Shown: positions 1 to 7,328, counted from the first letter of the stretch. The stretch: DNA of 39,161 nucleotides from Streptomyces sp. Ru62 (GCF_002920615.1 NZ_PQSU01000058.1:1-39161), one strand, 5' to 3'. Made by a program: numbers and translations. The notes: generated by a model from the sequence alone, not told the origin.

Positions 1-27
1 GCCGACCGTGAAGATCCCGAACTGCAT
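1..27 (-). CDS. LLM-class flavin-dependent oxidoreductase, N-terminal fragment
   Basis: Only the first nine codons lie in the window; they read MQFGIFTVG on the minus strand and run off the left edge. This opening is typical of bacterial luciferase-like (LLM class) FMN- or F420-dependent monooxygenases, whose first beta strand begins MxFGIF. A GGAGGG ribosome binding site lies about 8 bases upstream of the ATG, which supports the start. The gene lies downstream of, and on the same strand as, the quinone oxidoreductase, separated by a G-rich spacer. Nine residues cannot fix the subfamily or substrate, so this is a family guess. Confidence 0.5.
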
Positions 28-98
28 GGTCGCTCACCCTCCAGGTTGTTGACCGTTCAACTATACCCCTCCAACGGCCACCCCGCCCCGGGTATTCC

Positions 99-146
99 AG
101 CCCCCTCCCACCCCCCTCCCAGCCCTCTCCCACCCCCTCCCGACCC
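99..146 (-). other. G-rich tract, possible G-quadruplex
   Basis: The plus strand is an almost unbroken run of C clusters separated by single A, T or G bases. The minus strand, which is the coding strand of both flanking genes, therefore carries at least six runs of three or more G with loops of one to three bases. This meets the usual G-quadruplex pattern. It begins just after the oxidoreductase stop codon and precedes the LLM gene, so it could act in mRNA 3' processing or termination. Folding is inferred only. Confidence 0.5.
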
Positions 147-1055
147 TTACGGCACCAGCACCACCCGCCCCCGCACCCCACCCTCCGCGAGCCGGGCATG
201 CGCCTTGGCCGCGTCCTCCAGGGCGAAGGTCCCGGCCACCCGCAGGGTCAGCACCCCTTCGTCCACCAGCCGGACCAGCTCCGCGAGCCGGGCCCCGTCC
301 GCGGTCACCGCCACGGCCCCCGTCCGCACCCCGCGCACCGACGCGGGGTATGCCCCGGGCCGGACTCCGATGTACGCGCCGCCGTCCCGCACCCACTCCA
401 GCGCCGGCTCCCCGAGCACCGCCGCGTCCAGCACCGCGTCCACGCTCCCCGGCTCGACCTCCGGGACCCCGTCGGCCCGCCCGGCCGTGAAGTGCTCGGC
501 CCCCAGCGACCGCACCAGTTCCTCGTCGCCCGCCCGGGCGTGCCCGGTCACCTCGATCCCCCGGTGCGCGGCGAGCTGCACGGCGAACCCGCCGACCGCC
601 CCCGCCGCCCCGGTCACCAGCAGTGACGCACCCGGCGCGAGGTCCAGCAGATCCAGCGCCTGGACGGCGGTCAGCCCGTTCAGCGGCAAGGTCCCCGCGT
701 GCACGGCGTCCACCGTGGCCGGCGCCTTCGCCAGCGCGTCCGTGTCCACGACGACGTACTCGGCGTGCGCGCCCAGCGGGTCGGACACCCCCGGCACCAG
801 CGCCACCACCGGGTCGCCCACCTGCCAGGCGGCGGCCACCCCGACCGCGTCCACCGTCCCGGCCGCGTCCCAGCCGAGCCCGAGCGTCTTGCCGGCTCCG
901 CCGAAGAACCCTGCGCGCACCCCGGCGTCCACGGGATTCAGCGCGCCCGCGGCCACCTTGATCCGCACCTGCCCGGCCCCCGGCTCCGGCGCCGGAACCT
1001 CGACGATCTCCACCGCGTCCGGACCGCCGAACGCCCTCACCACAGCAGCACGCAT
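147..1055 (-). CDS. NADP-dependent quinone oxidoreductase (zinc-free MDR family)
   Basis: The 302-residue product is a medium-chain dehydrogenase/reductase of the quinone oxidoreductase type. The N-terminal GroES-like domain spans about residues 1-115. A Rossmann domain follows with the nucleotide-binding loop GAAGAVGG at 149-156, the form typical of NADPH-dependent quinone reductases. No cluster of zinc-ligand cysteines is seen, so it is probably a zinc-free enzyme reducing quinones or enones in the cytoplasm. The ATG at 1055 was chosen because GAGGAG precedes it by about 6 bases and MRAAVV is the usual family start; the frame is open further upstream. It is divergent from an HxlR regulator, a family that often controls quinone- or aldehyde-responsive reductases. 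The natural substrate is unknown. Confidence 0.88.
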   Translation of the reverse strand: MRAAVVRAFGGPDAVEIVEVPAPEPGAGQVRIKVAAGALNPVDAGVRAGFFGGAGKTLGLGWDAAGTVDAVGVAAAWQVGDPVVALVPGVSDPLGAHAEYVVVDTDALAKAPATVDAVHAGTLPLNGLTAVQALDLLDLAPGASLLVTGAAGAVGGFAVQLAAHRGIEVTGHARAGDEELVRSLGAEHFTAGRADGVPEVEPGSVDAVLDAAVLGEPALEWVRDGGAYIGVRPGAYPASVRGVRTGAVAVTADGARLAELVRLVDEGVLTLRVAGTFALEDAAKAHARLAEGGVRGRVVLVP

Positions 1056-1142
1056 GACAACTCTCCTCAAGCACAGGGCAGTTGATGGATTCCGCGGCAC
1101 ATTTCCGGCCGCACGACCCACCGTAGGAGAGCTACTATCCAG

Positions 1143-1158
1143 AGGTAAGTAGTTACCT
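1143..1158. promoter_or_regulatory. Candidate HxlR operator, perfect inverted repeat
   Basis: AGGTAA and TTACCT flank a 4-base centre (GTAG), a perfect 6-base inverted repeat in the 134-base spacer between the divergent oxidoreductase and HxlR genes. HxlR proteins bind as dimers to short palindromes in their own divergent promoters. A nearby TACTAT at 1133-1138 could be the -10 box for the regulator, which would place the repeat at the transcription start. Binding is inferred. Confidence 0.55.
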
Positions 1159-1189
1159 GAGAGTGCGTAGCCGACCCGGAGGAGAGCCC

Positions 1190-1594
1190 ATGGCGACCAT
1201 GACCGCCGCCCAGCGCCGCGAACAGGCCCGCGCCGACTACGACGCCTTCTTGCGCAACTGCCCCACCAACCAGCTCCTCGGACGGCTCAGCGACAAGTGG
1301 GTCAGCCTCGTCGTCGCCGCCCTCTCCCCCGGCCCCCTGCGCTACAGCGACCTCGGCCGCAAGATCGCCGGCGTCAGCCCCAAGATGCTCACCCAGACCC
1401 TGCGCACGCTGGAGCGGGACGGCATCATCAGCCGCACGGTCACCCCGTCCGTCCCGGTCCGCGTCGACTACGCGCTCACCCCGCTCGGCACCGGCCTCGC
1501 CGGCCTGCTCACCGCCGTGAAGACCTGGGCCGAGACCCACTTCGACGAGGTCCGCGAGGCCCGCGAACGCTACGACGCCGAGAACCCCGCCTGA
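1190..1594 (+). CDS. HxlR-family winged-helix transcriptional regulator
   Basis: The 134-residue protein is the typical length for this family. A single cysteine at the N-terminal side (NCPTNQ) precedes the winged helix, followed by LLGRLSDKW, the RYSDLGRKI recognition segment, MLTQTLRTLERDGII, and a C-terminal helix. HxlR proteins use one conserved cysteine near the N terminus to sense quinones, aldehydes or diamide, and here the cysteine is in that position. The start at 1190 follows GGAGGAGAG at good spacing; a GTG 27 bases upstream is less likely. The divergent oxidoreductase and the palindrome between them suggest that it represses both genes until an electrophile modifies the cysteine. 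That circuit is inferred from family behaviour. Confidence 0.93.
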   Translation: MATMTAAQRREQARADYDAFLRNCPTNQLLGRLSDKWVSLVVAALSPGPLRYSDLGRKIAGVSPKMLTQTLRTLERDGIISRTVTPSVPVRVDYALTPLGTGLAGLLTAVKTWAETHFDEVREARERYDAENPA

Positions 1595-1882
1595 GCGGAC
1601 GGAGACACCGACGCGGAAGACGTCACCGGCACCGACGGCATCAGGGGGTCGGAAGGCATACGGGTCCCCGGTCGCCGGCACCAGCACCGCCGCCCGGTCG
1701 GTCGTCCGACCGGTCCTGGTCCGTCACACCCACGCTCCACGCGGTGTCGACCTCCACATACGGCGGTGCGCGGCCGGGAGTACGGCGGTGCGGTCCTGAG
1801 CGAGGAGGGATGTGGGCATGCGGATGCGGGCGTGACACGTCCTCCCCCGGGTGACGCGGGAACGGCGTGCGAAGCTGCCCCC

Positions 1883-2221
1883 ATGCCGATCCTCCGCTCC
1901 GCCGCCCTGTTCGTCGTCGCCGCACTGTTCGAGATCGGCGGCGCCTGGCTGGTCTGGCAGGGCGTGCGGGAACACCGGGGCTGGCTGTGGATCACCGGAG
2001 GCGTCCTCGCCCTCGGCGCATACGGCTTCGTCGCCACCTTCCAGCCGGACGCCCACTTCGGCCGCATCCTCGCCGCCTACGGCGGGATCTTCGTGGCCGG
2101 CTCGATCCTGTGGGGCGTCGTCGCGGACGGCTACCGCCCCGACCGCTGGGACATCACCGGCGCGCTGATCTGCCTCGCCGGGATGGCCGTCATCATGTGG
2201 GCGCCGCGGAACGGCGGCTGA
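1883..2221 (+). CDS. YnfA/UPF0060-family small membrane protein
   Basis: The 112-residue protein has four predicted membrane helices, at about residues 5-25, 33-53, 62-82 and 92-108. It matches the YnfA/UPF0060 pattern: FEIGGAWLVWQ in helix 1, GAYGFVATFQP after helix 2, FGRILAAYGGIFVAGSILWG in helix 3, and DRWDITGALICLAG leading into helix 4. YnfA proteins resemble small multidrug-resistance transporters, but their substrate is poorly known. The start is set by the family's usual N terminus; the upstream sequence is only a weak ribosome binding site. The gene stands alone between a regulator and a dehydrogenase gene, and the preceding 288-base spacer (1595-1882) shows no further convincing gene. 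Confidence 0.9.
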   Translation: MPILRSAALFVVAALFEIGGAWLVWQGVREHRGWLWITGGVLALGAYGFVATFQPDAHFGRILAAYGGIFVAGSILWGVVADGYRPDRWDITGALICLAGMAVIMWAPRNGG

Positions 2222-2283
2222 GGCTCACTTACGCTGGACGGAACCGCTCGACCGACCGCCCAGCCGCAGCCCCAGGAGCAGCC

Positions 2284-3060
2284 ATGGCCACCGCCGCACC
2301 GTCCGCCGCCTCCCGCATCGCCGTCGTCACCGGCGCGAGCAGCGGCATCGGCGCCGCCACGGCCCGGCAGCTCGCCGCGGCCGGCTACCGCGTCGTCCTC
2401 ACCGCCCGCCGCAAGGATCGCATCGAGGCCCTGGCCGAGGAACTGACCAAGGCCGGCCACTCCGCCGTGGCGTACCAGCTGGACGTCACCGACCGCACCG
2501 CCGTGGACGAGTTCGCCTCCGCCTTCCAGACGATCGGCGTCCTGGTCAACAACGCGGGCGGCGCCCTCGGCGCGGACCCCGTCGCCACCGGCGACCCGGC
2601 GGACTGGCGCACGATGTACGAGACGAACGTCATCGGCACCCTGAACCTCACCCAGGCGCTGCTGCCGAAGCTCGTCGCGAGCGGCGACGGCGTCGTCGTG
2701 GTCGTCTCCTCCACCGCCGGCCACGGCACCTACGAGGGCGGCGCCGGCTACGTGGCCGCCAAGCACGGCGCCCACGTCCTCGCCGAGACCCTCCGCCTGG
2801 AGATCGTCGGCCAGCCGGTCCGGGTGATCGAGATCGCCCCCGGCATGGTCAAGACCGACGAGTTCGCGCTCACCCGCTTCGGCGGGGACACGGAGAGGGC
2901 CGAGAAGGTGTACGAGGGCGTCGCCGAGCCCCTCACCGCGGACGACGTGGCCGAGACGATCACCTGGGCGGTCACCCGCCCCAGCCACGTCAACGTCGAC
3001 CTCCTGATCCTGCGCCCGCGCGCCCAGGCGTCCAACACGAAGGTGCACCGGGAACGGTGA
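2284..3060 (+). CDS. Short-chain dehydrogenase/reductase (SDR)
   Basis: The 258-residue protein is a classical SDR. It has the cofactor motif TGASSGIG at 16-23, NNAG at 89-92, serines at 142-143 and the catalytic YVAAK (Tyr156, Lys160). The basic residues after the second strand (ARRKDR, about 41-46) favour NADP(H). The C-terminal half resembles the NADP-dependent serine/3-hydroxy acid dehydrogenase (YdfG-like) group, though the substrate cannot be fixed. AGGAG sits about 5 bases before the ATG. Its TGA overlaps the GTG of the following small membrane peptide, so the two are probably translationally coupled. Confidence 0.93.
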   Translation: MATAAPSAASRIAVVTGASSGIGAATARQLAAAGYRVVLTARRKDRIEALAEELTKAGHSAVAYQLDVTDRTAVDEFASAFQTIGVLVNNAGGALGADPVATGDPADWRTMYETNVIGTLNLTQALLPKLVASGDGVVVVVSSTAGHGTYEGGAGYVAAKHGAHVLAETLRLEIVGQPVRVIEIAPGMVKTDEFALTRFGGDTERAEKVYEGVAEPLTADDVAETITWAVTRPSHVNVDLLILRPRAQASNTKVHRER

Positions 3061-3218
3061 CGGACGAGAACTCCCCGACGGAGGACACCTTCGAAAAGCG
3101 GCGGCTGGCCCAGGAGACGAAGAACGAGCGCCAGGTCTGGTACTTCCTGGCCTACTTCCTCTTCGGCATCCACTTCATCGCGTTCATCATGATCTACGCG
3201 GTACGGCACGCGAAGTAG
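3057..3218 (+). CDS. Small membrane peptide coupled to the SDR
   Basis: A 53-codon frame begins at a GTG that overlaps the SDR stop codon (GTGA at 3057-3060). The N-terminal 27 residues are charged (MTDENSPTEDTFEKRRLAQ, then ETKNERQ). One hydrophobic helix follows at about residues 28-48, rich in Phe, Ile and Tyr, and the peptide ends in RHAK. This looks like a single-pass membrane peptide with a cytoplasmic charged head. I do not recognise a named family. The overlap, clean codon bias and coherent helix argue that it is real. It could anchor or regulate the SDR at the membrane, but that is a guess. Confidence 0.7.
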   Translation: MTDENSPTEDTFEKRRLAQETKNERQVWYFLAYFLFGIHFIAFIMIYAVRHAK

Positions 3219-3223
3219 CGCAC

Positions 3224-3271
3224 GGGCCCATGCGCCGGTCCTGCAGGCCGGGCCCGTGCGCCGGTCCTGCA
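3224..3271. repeat. 22-base direct repeat, two copies
   Basis: Two near-identical 22-base units (3224-3245 and 3250-3271, one base different) carry the core GCGCCGGTCCTGCA. A third, degraded unit follows up to about 3297. They fill the gap between convergent genes. The CCTGCAGG centre and GC-rich flanks could form a hairpin, so the region may act as a weak terminator. Confidence 0.6.
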
Positions 3272-3296
3272 CGCAGGCCCCGCGCGCCGGACCCGC

Positions 3297-4142
3297 CTAG
3301 GCGAACGCCGGCAGGTTCCGCGCGACCCACGCGGCGAAGGGCGCGGCCGGACGCCCCAGGACCGCCTCCACGTCCCCGCTCACCCCGCGCTCGGCCGGCA
3401 GCGGTGCGCCGAGGACGTCCAGGGTGCCGGCGACGACCTGCTCCGGCATGAACCGCGCCATCCCCGCGTGCGCCGCCTCACGGGACAGCTCGACGAAGGT
3501 CACCTTCTCGCCGAGGGCCGCGGCGATGACCTCGGCCTGCTCGCGCGGACTGATGGGCTCGGGCCCGGTCAGCTCGTACACCCGGCCGGCGTGCCCGTCC
3601 TCGCGCAGTGCGGCGGCGGCCACGGCGGCGATGTCCGCCGGGTCGACCACGGGCAGCGCGACATCGCCGAAGGGGGCGAGGACGGTGCGCTCGGCGCGGA
3701 CCGAATCGGCCCAGGCGAAGGCGTTGGAGGCGAATCCGCCGGGGCGCAGGATGGTGAACTCCCGCCCGGACGCGCGTACCGCGGCCTCGAAGGCGCGCAG
3801 CCGGGCGTGCGAGGGCGCGTCGGGCCGGGTGGCGCTGACCTGGGAGGACACCAGCACGATCCGGCCGACCCCGGCGTCCGCGACGGCATCGAGCAGGGCG
3901 TCGGGACTCTCCCCGCGGAAGTTCAGCTCGCCCCCCAGGACGAGGAACACGGCGCGGGCACCGTCGAGGGCGGCCCGCATGCTCGCCGCGTCCCCGACCC
4001 CGCCTTGGACCCACCGCACCCCGGCCACCGACGGCGCGGCGTCCGGCCGCCGGGACACGGCGACGACCTCCTCACCGGCCCCCGCCAGCAGCTCCACCAG
4101 CACACGTCCGACGTTCCCGGTCGCACCGGTCACAGCGATCAT
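3297..4142 (-). CDS. NmrA-type NAD(P)H-binding reductase
   Basis: The 281-residue protein begins with a Rossmann motif, TGATGNVG at about residues 5-12, and continues with the atypical SDR fold of the NmrA/HSCARG/QorB group: VSRRPD after strand 2, LVSSQ in the middle and LRPGGFASNAFAW. No YxxxK catalytic pair is seen, which is usual for this group. It could be a quinone or azo reductase, or an NADP(H) sensor. The ATG at 4142 was preferred to the GTG at 4145 because the GGGGG ribosome binding site is then 6 rather than 3 bases away. It is divergent from a TetR regulator, with an exact 24-base operator just upstream of its start. Confidence 0.88.
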   Translation of the reverse strand: MIAVTGATGNVGRVLVELLAGAGEEVVAVSRRPDAAPSVAGVRWVQGGVGDAASMRAALDGARAVFLVLGGELNFRGESPDALLDAVADAGVGRIVLVSSQVSATRPDAPSHARLRAFEAAVRASGREFTILRPGGFASNAFAWADSVRAERTVLAPFGDVALPVVDPADIAAVAAAALREDGHAGRVYELTGPEPISPREQAEVIAAALGEKVTFVELSREAAHAGMARFMPEQVVAGTLDVLGAPLPAERGVSGDVEAVLGRPAAPFAAWVARNLPAFA

Positions 4143-4156
4143 CACGAGCCCCCATC

Positions 4157-4180
4157 TGAGTTAGCCAACTGACTAACTCA
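4157..4180. promoter_or_regulatory. TetR operator 1, perfect inverted repeat
   Basis: TGAGTTAG at 4157-4164 and CTAACTCA at 4173-4180 form a perfect 8-base inverted repeat around an 8-base centre, 15 bases upstream of the reductase ATG. The length and symmetry are typical of TetR-family operators. A diverged copy at 4212-4235 covers the regulator's own start. Confidence 0.75.
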
Positions 4181-4211
4181 GAACCTAGCAGGCCCCCACC
4201 CCCGGCTGTCT

Positions 4212-4235
4212 ATAGTCAGTCAGGTGACAAACTCA
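4212..4235. promoter_or_regulatory. TetR operator 2 over the regulator's start codon
   Basis: Read on the opposite strand, operator 1 aligns with these 24 bases at 18 positions, including the shared AAACTCA/TAACTCA end and the central AGTCAG. The site spans the GTG start at 4224. Just upstream, TATAGT at 4211-4216 is an excellent -10 box whose expected start point falls on the GTG, so the mRNA is probably leaderless. A repressor bound here would block both RNA polymerase and translation initiation. Confidence 0.55.
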
Positions 4236-4829
4236 GTGGATCGGCGGGCGCAGGCGTCACAGAAACGCCGACGACTCACGGCAGCGGCCGCCCGGGTCCT
4301 GCACGAGCAGGGCGTCGAACGCACCACCCTCGCCGACATCGCCCGCGAGGCCGACGTCCCGGTCGGGAACGTCTACTACTACTTCAAGACCAAGGACGAA
4401 CTGGTCCAGGCCGCCCTCGCGGAACACCGGGCCCACCTGGACGAACTCACCGCCGGACTCGATCGGTTGCCCACCCCGCGCGACCGCCTCAAGGCCCTGG
4501 TCGAAGCATGGACCGCCCAGCGCGAGACCGCCGCCCGCCACGGCTGCCCCACCGGCACCCTCGCCGTCGAACTGGACAAACGCGCGGACGGCACGCTGGA
4601 CGCGGAAGCCGGCGCGGTGATCCGCCACCTCCTGGACTGGACCGCCGGCCAGTTCCGCACCTGGGGCATCCCCGACCCCGAGGACCACGCCCTCACCCTC
4701 ATCGCGGCCTACCAGGGCATGTCCCTCCTGACCAACGCCCTGCGCGACCCCGGCATCATGACGCGAGAGGGAACCCGCCTGCTGCGCTGGCTGGACGCAC
4801 TGGAGCCGGGGAACGGGCGGGACGCGTAA
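4224..4829 (+). CDS. TetR/AcrR-family transcriptional repressor
   Basis: The 201-residue protein has the N-terminal TetR helix-turn-helix at about residues 17-62 (AAARVLHEQGVERTTLADI, then VPVGNVYYYFKTKDEL), followed by an all-helical ligand domain of the TetR_C type seen in YxaF/LmrA-like regulators (Cys near CPTGTLAVEL). The GTG at 4224 has no ribosome binding site but lies 8 bases after TATAGT, consistent with a leaderless message. It is divergent from an NmrA-type reductase and two matching operators lie between them, so it very likely represses itself and the reductase. The inducer is unknown. Confidence 0.93.
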   Translation: MTNSVDRRAQASQKRRRLTAAAARVLHEQGVERTTLADIAREADVPVGNVYYYFKTKDELVQAALAEHRAHLDELTAGLDRLPTPRDRLKALVEAWTAQRETAARHGCPTGTLAVELDKRADGTLDAEAGAVIRHLLDWTAGQFRTWGIPDPEDHALTLIAAYQGMSLLTNALRDPGIMTREGTRLLRWLDALEPGNGRDA

Positions 4830-4882
4830 CCCACACGGGCGAACCTCATCGATCACCTCTCCCACCAGTCTCGGGACCAGAT

Positions 4883-4912
4883 GAAGAGGCCCCCGGCGCC
4901 GGGGGCCTCTTC
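4883..4912. terminator. Bidirectional terminator between tetR and rtcB
   Basis: GAAGAGGCCCCCGGC is followed directly by its exact reverse complement, a 30-base perfect palindrome. It sits 53 bases after the TetR stop and ends 4 bases before the rtcB stop on the other strand. The outer GAAGA/TCTTC gives the T-rich side in both directions. A loopless palindrome must open a few central pairs to fold, leaving a strong GC stem. Confidence 0.85.
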
Positions 4913-4915
4913 ACG

Positions 4916-6109
4916 TCAACCCTTCACACAGATGAACTGCTTCAGCTTCGCCACGACTTCGACGAGGTCGCGCTGCTGCTCCATCACCTGGTCGATGTTC
5001 TTGTAAGCACCCGGAATCTCGTCCAGCACGCCCGAGTCCTTGCGGCACTCCACGCCTCGGGTCTGCTCCTCCAGGTCCTTGGTCGTGAAGCGACGCTTGG
5101 CCGCATTGCGGCTCATGCGCCGACCGGCCCCGTGCGAAGCCGAGTTGAAGGCCTTCTCGTTCCCGAGCCCCTTCACGATGTACGAACTGGTGCCCATCGA
5201 ACCGGGAATGATCCCGAACTCACCCGAGCCGGCCCGGATCGCTCCCTTACGGGTCACGAGCAGGTCCATGCCGTCGTACCGCTCCTCGGCCACGTAGTTG
5301 TGGTGGCAGGAGATCTCCGGCTCGAAGGTCGGCTTCGCCTTCTTGAACTCCTTGCGGATCACGTCCTTCAGGAGCGCCATCATGAGCATGCGGTTGTACT
5401 TGGCGTACTCCTGCGCCCAGAACAGGTCATGTCGGTAGGCCGCCATCTGCGGGGTGTCCGCGATGAAGACGGCGAGGTCACGGTCGACCAGGCCCTGGTT
5501 GTGCGGGAGCTTCTGGGCCTCGCCGATGTGATGCTCGGCGAGTTCCTTGCCGATGTTGCGCGACCCTGAGTGGAGCGTGAGCCAGACCGAATCCGACTGA
5601 TCAAGGCAAACTTCGAGGTAGTGGTTCCCGGATCCGAGCGTCCCCATCTGCTTTTCCGCTCGATCGTGACGGAATTTGACCGCTTCCGCGACCCCGTCGA
5701 ACCGCCCCCAGAAGTCGTCCCACCCGGCAGTGGCCACCCCGTGGAACCGCCCGGGATCGACGGGACTGTCATGCATCCCCCGCCCCACCGGAATCACCTG
5801 CTCGATCCGCGACCGCAGCCGCGACAGATCCCCGGGGAGGTCGTTCGCCGTCAGGGACGTCTTCACCGCCGACATCCCGCAGCCGATGTCCACCCCGACC
5901 GCCGCCGGGCACACCGCGCCCCGCATCGCGATGACCGAGCCGACCGTGGCGCCCTTGCCGTAGTGCACGTCCGGCATCACGGCCAGGCCCTCGATCCACG
6001 GCAGGGTCGCCACGTTCTGGAGCTGGCGCAGGGCCACGTCCTCGACCGTCGCCGGGTCCGTCCACATCCGGATCGGGACCTTGGCGCCCGGTATCTCCAC
6101 GTACGACAT
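4916..6109 (-). CDS. rtcB: RtcB-family RNA ligase (GTP- and Mn-dependent)
   Basis: The 397-residue protein carries the full RtcB signature. DVHYGKG is at 47-53 and GVDIGCG at 72-78, with the metal-binding Asp and Cys. GSGNHYLE is at 159-166, HSGSRNIG begins at His180, HH is at 269-270, and SASHGAGRRMSR holds His326, the expected GMP attachment site. RtcB joins RNA 2',3'-cyclic phosphate or 3'-phosphate ends to 5'-hydroxyl ends and so repairs RNAs cut by toxins or stress nucleases. The length fits the short bacterial form. The ATG at 6109 follows GAGGAAC at good spacing; a longer frame runs upstream but lacks conserved sequence. No rtcA, archease or RtcR gene is nearby. The upstream region is unusually A+T-rich and folded. 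Confidence 0.95.
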   Translation of the reverse strand: MSYVEIPGAKVPIRMWTDPATVEDVALRQLQNVATLPWIEGLAVMPDVHYGKGATVGSVIAMRGAVCPAAVGVDIGCGMSAVKTSLTANDLPGDLSRLRSRIEQVIPVGRGMHDSPVDPGRFHGVATAGWDDFWGRFDGVAEAVKFRHDRAEKQMGTLGSGNHYLEVCLDQSDSVWLTLHSGSRNIGKELAEHHIGEAQKLPHNQGLVDRDLAVFIADTPQMAAYRHDLFWAQEYAKYNRMLMMALLKDVIRKEFKKAKPTFEPEISCHHNYVAEERYDGMDLLVTRKGAIRAGSGEFGIIPGSMGTSSYIVKGLGNEKAFNSASHGAGRRMSRNAAKRRFTTKDLEEQTRGVECRKDSGVLDEIPGAYKNIDQVMEQQRDLVEVVAKLKQFICVKG

Positions 6110-6323
6110 ACGTTCCTCATTCCCCCGGAAATGACAACAAAAGGATTGAAAGCGGAAAAACGCAAAAGCGGCGCCAAGGTCGATGAAAAGGGACAAGGGA
6201 CCGGCGTCCACGGCAGTGCGTGCGATACACATTGTCTCCAGGGGGCGCCCCGCCGCGGCAAGCGATTAACCAGCGGGGACACTGGAGCACCAGCGAGCGC
6301 ACACCGTCGAGAGGAGCCCGACC
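6110..6323. promoter_or_regulatory. Divergent rtcB/lipoprotein intergenic region with nested hairpin
   Basis: This 214-base spacer holds the promoters of rtcB (minus) and the lipoprotein gene (plus). Bases 6120-6200 are far richer in A+T than the rest of the window, with A-runs on plus and T-runs on minus. At 6236-6287 lies a nested inverted repeat: the outer arms CTCCAG/CTGGAG enclose CCCCGC (6248-6253) and GCGGGG (6273-6278), with a 19-base loop. On the minus strand it would lie in the rtcB leader, about 130 bases before the start codon. I could not place -35 and -10 boxes with confidence, and it does not read as a tRNA. Confidence 0.5.
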
Positions 6324-7202
6324 GTGCAGCGGAAGGCGTATGTAACCGGCACCGCCGCCCTCCTCGCGGCGTTGCTGGCCGGCTGCACGAGCGGCTCCGG
6401 AGACAAGGGGCCGGCGGACAACGCCAACCCGGGCGACGCCGGCTCGGCCACGGCCGTCGCCCAGCCCGGCAGGTACCGCACGCTCCCCGAGCCCTGCGGG
6501 GCGGTCGGCCACGACACCCTGGACGCGCTGCTGCCCGGTATCCAGCAGATCACGGATCCGGCGCAGCGGGACAAGGCGTACCAGGGCGAGGCCGCGCTCA
6601 CCTACGACACCGAGCGCAAGGTCGGCTGTCGCTGGAAGGTCGAGTCGGCCGATGCCACGGACCGCCTGTCCGTCGACTTCGAGCGCGTGGTGTCGTACGA
6701 CAACACGGTGAGCGACGACGACCAGGCGCGGAAGTTGTTCCTGGAGAAGGAGACGGCTGCCGATCTCCCGGCACCGGCGACTTCCTCGGCGCCGCCGCCG
6801 TCGTCCCCGACGCCCACCGCGTCGTCGTCGGCGTCCTCGTCCTCGTCGGCGAAGGGCTCCTCGGGTGGTGCGGCCTCTCCGGGCGCGACGAAGCCCTCTT
6901 CCGGCAACTCCCCTGGTTCCTCCGGGTCCTCCGACGCGTCCTCCGGTGCCACGCCCGCCGATCTCCAGCCGCGCGCGCTCACCGATCTCGGTGACGAGGC
7001 GTACCTGGACGACCGGCTCAGTACGTCCGGTTCGACGGCGGAACAGCGGACGGTGACTGTGGTGTTCCGCACGTCCAACGTCGTCGTCACCATCCAGTAC
7101 GAGGAGCAGCCGATGGCCATGGGGACGGTCCCGGACAGCAAGGAAATGCAGGACAGGGCCCGTAATCTGGCTTCTGGTCTGGACGATGCGCTGGGCGGTT
7201 GA
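6324..7202 (+). CDS. Secreted lipoprotein, DUF3558-like
   Basis: The 292-residue product has a short lipoprotein signal: MQRK, a hydrophobic stretch, then the lipobox LLAGC with Cys21 as the lipidated residue. The mature region has a folded part at about 45-150 (PEPCGAVGHDTLDALLPG, then a second cysteine in VGCRWKVE), a Ser/Ala/Pro linker at about 153-215, and a C-terminal folded segment. The paired cysteines and the LP-x-PC opening resemble DUF3558, a family of actinomycete lipoproteins of unknown role. GAGGAG precedes the GTG by 8 bases. The next gene encodes a second lipoprotein of the same kind, and a DUF2637 membrane protein follows. Confidence 0.85.
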   Translation: MQRKAYVTGTAALLAALLAGCTSGSGDKGPADNANPGDAGSATAVAQPGRYRTLPEPCGAVGHDTLDALLPGIQQITDPAQRDKAYQGEAALTYDTERKVGCRWKVESADATDRLSVDFERVVSYDNTVSDDDQARKLFLEKETAADLPAPATSSAPPPSSPTPTASSSASSSSSAKGSSGGAASPGATKPSSGNSPGSSGSSDASSGATPADLQPRALTDLGDEAYLDDRLSTSGSTAEQRTVTVVFRTSNVVVTIQYEEQPMAMGTVPDSKEMQDRARNLASGLDDALGG

Positions 7203-7328
7203 CGGCCTCAGCGGTCCCCTTGGGCTCTGCCGGCGAAGCGGGCGAACGGAAACCGCACAGGTCCTTCACCGCGTACCGTGGCCCCGCAGGAACCCGCACG
7301 AACACCGAGCGTCATGAGTGAAGGAACC

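Noticed and set aside
1595..1882. Possible extra gene between the HxlR and YnfA genes
   Set aside because: Open frames here on both strands lack a ribosome binding site and any family pattern and overlap the neighbours. The region looks non-coding.
6236..6287. Possible tRNA or Y-RNA-like gene near rtcB
   Set aside because: No acceptor stem with a T-arm GGTTC motif, anticodon loop or Ro-binding bulge could be drawn. It was kept only as an unexplained folded leader.
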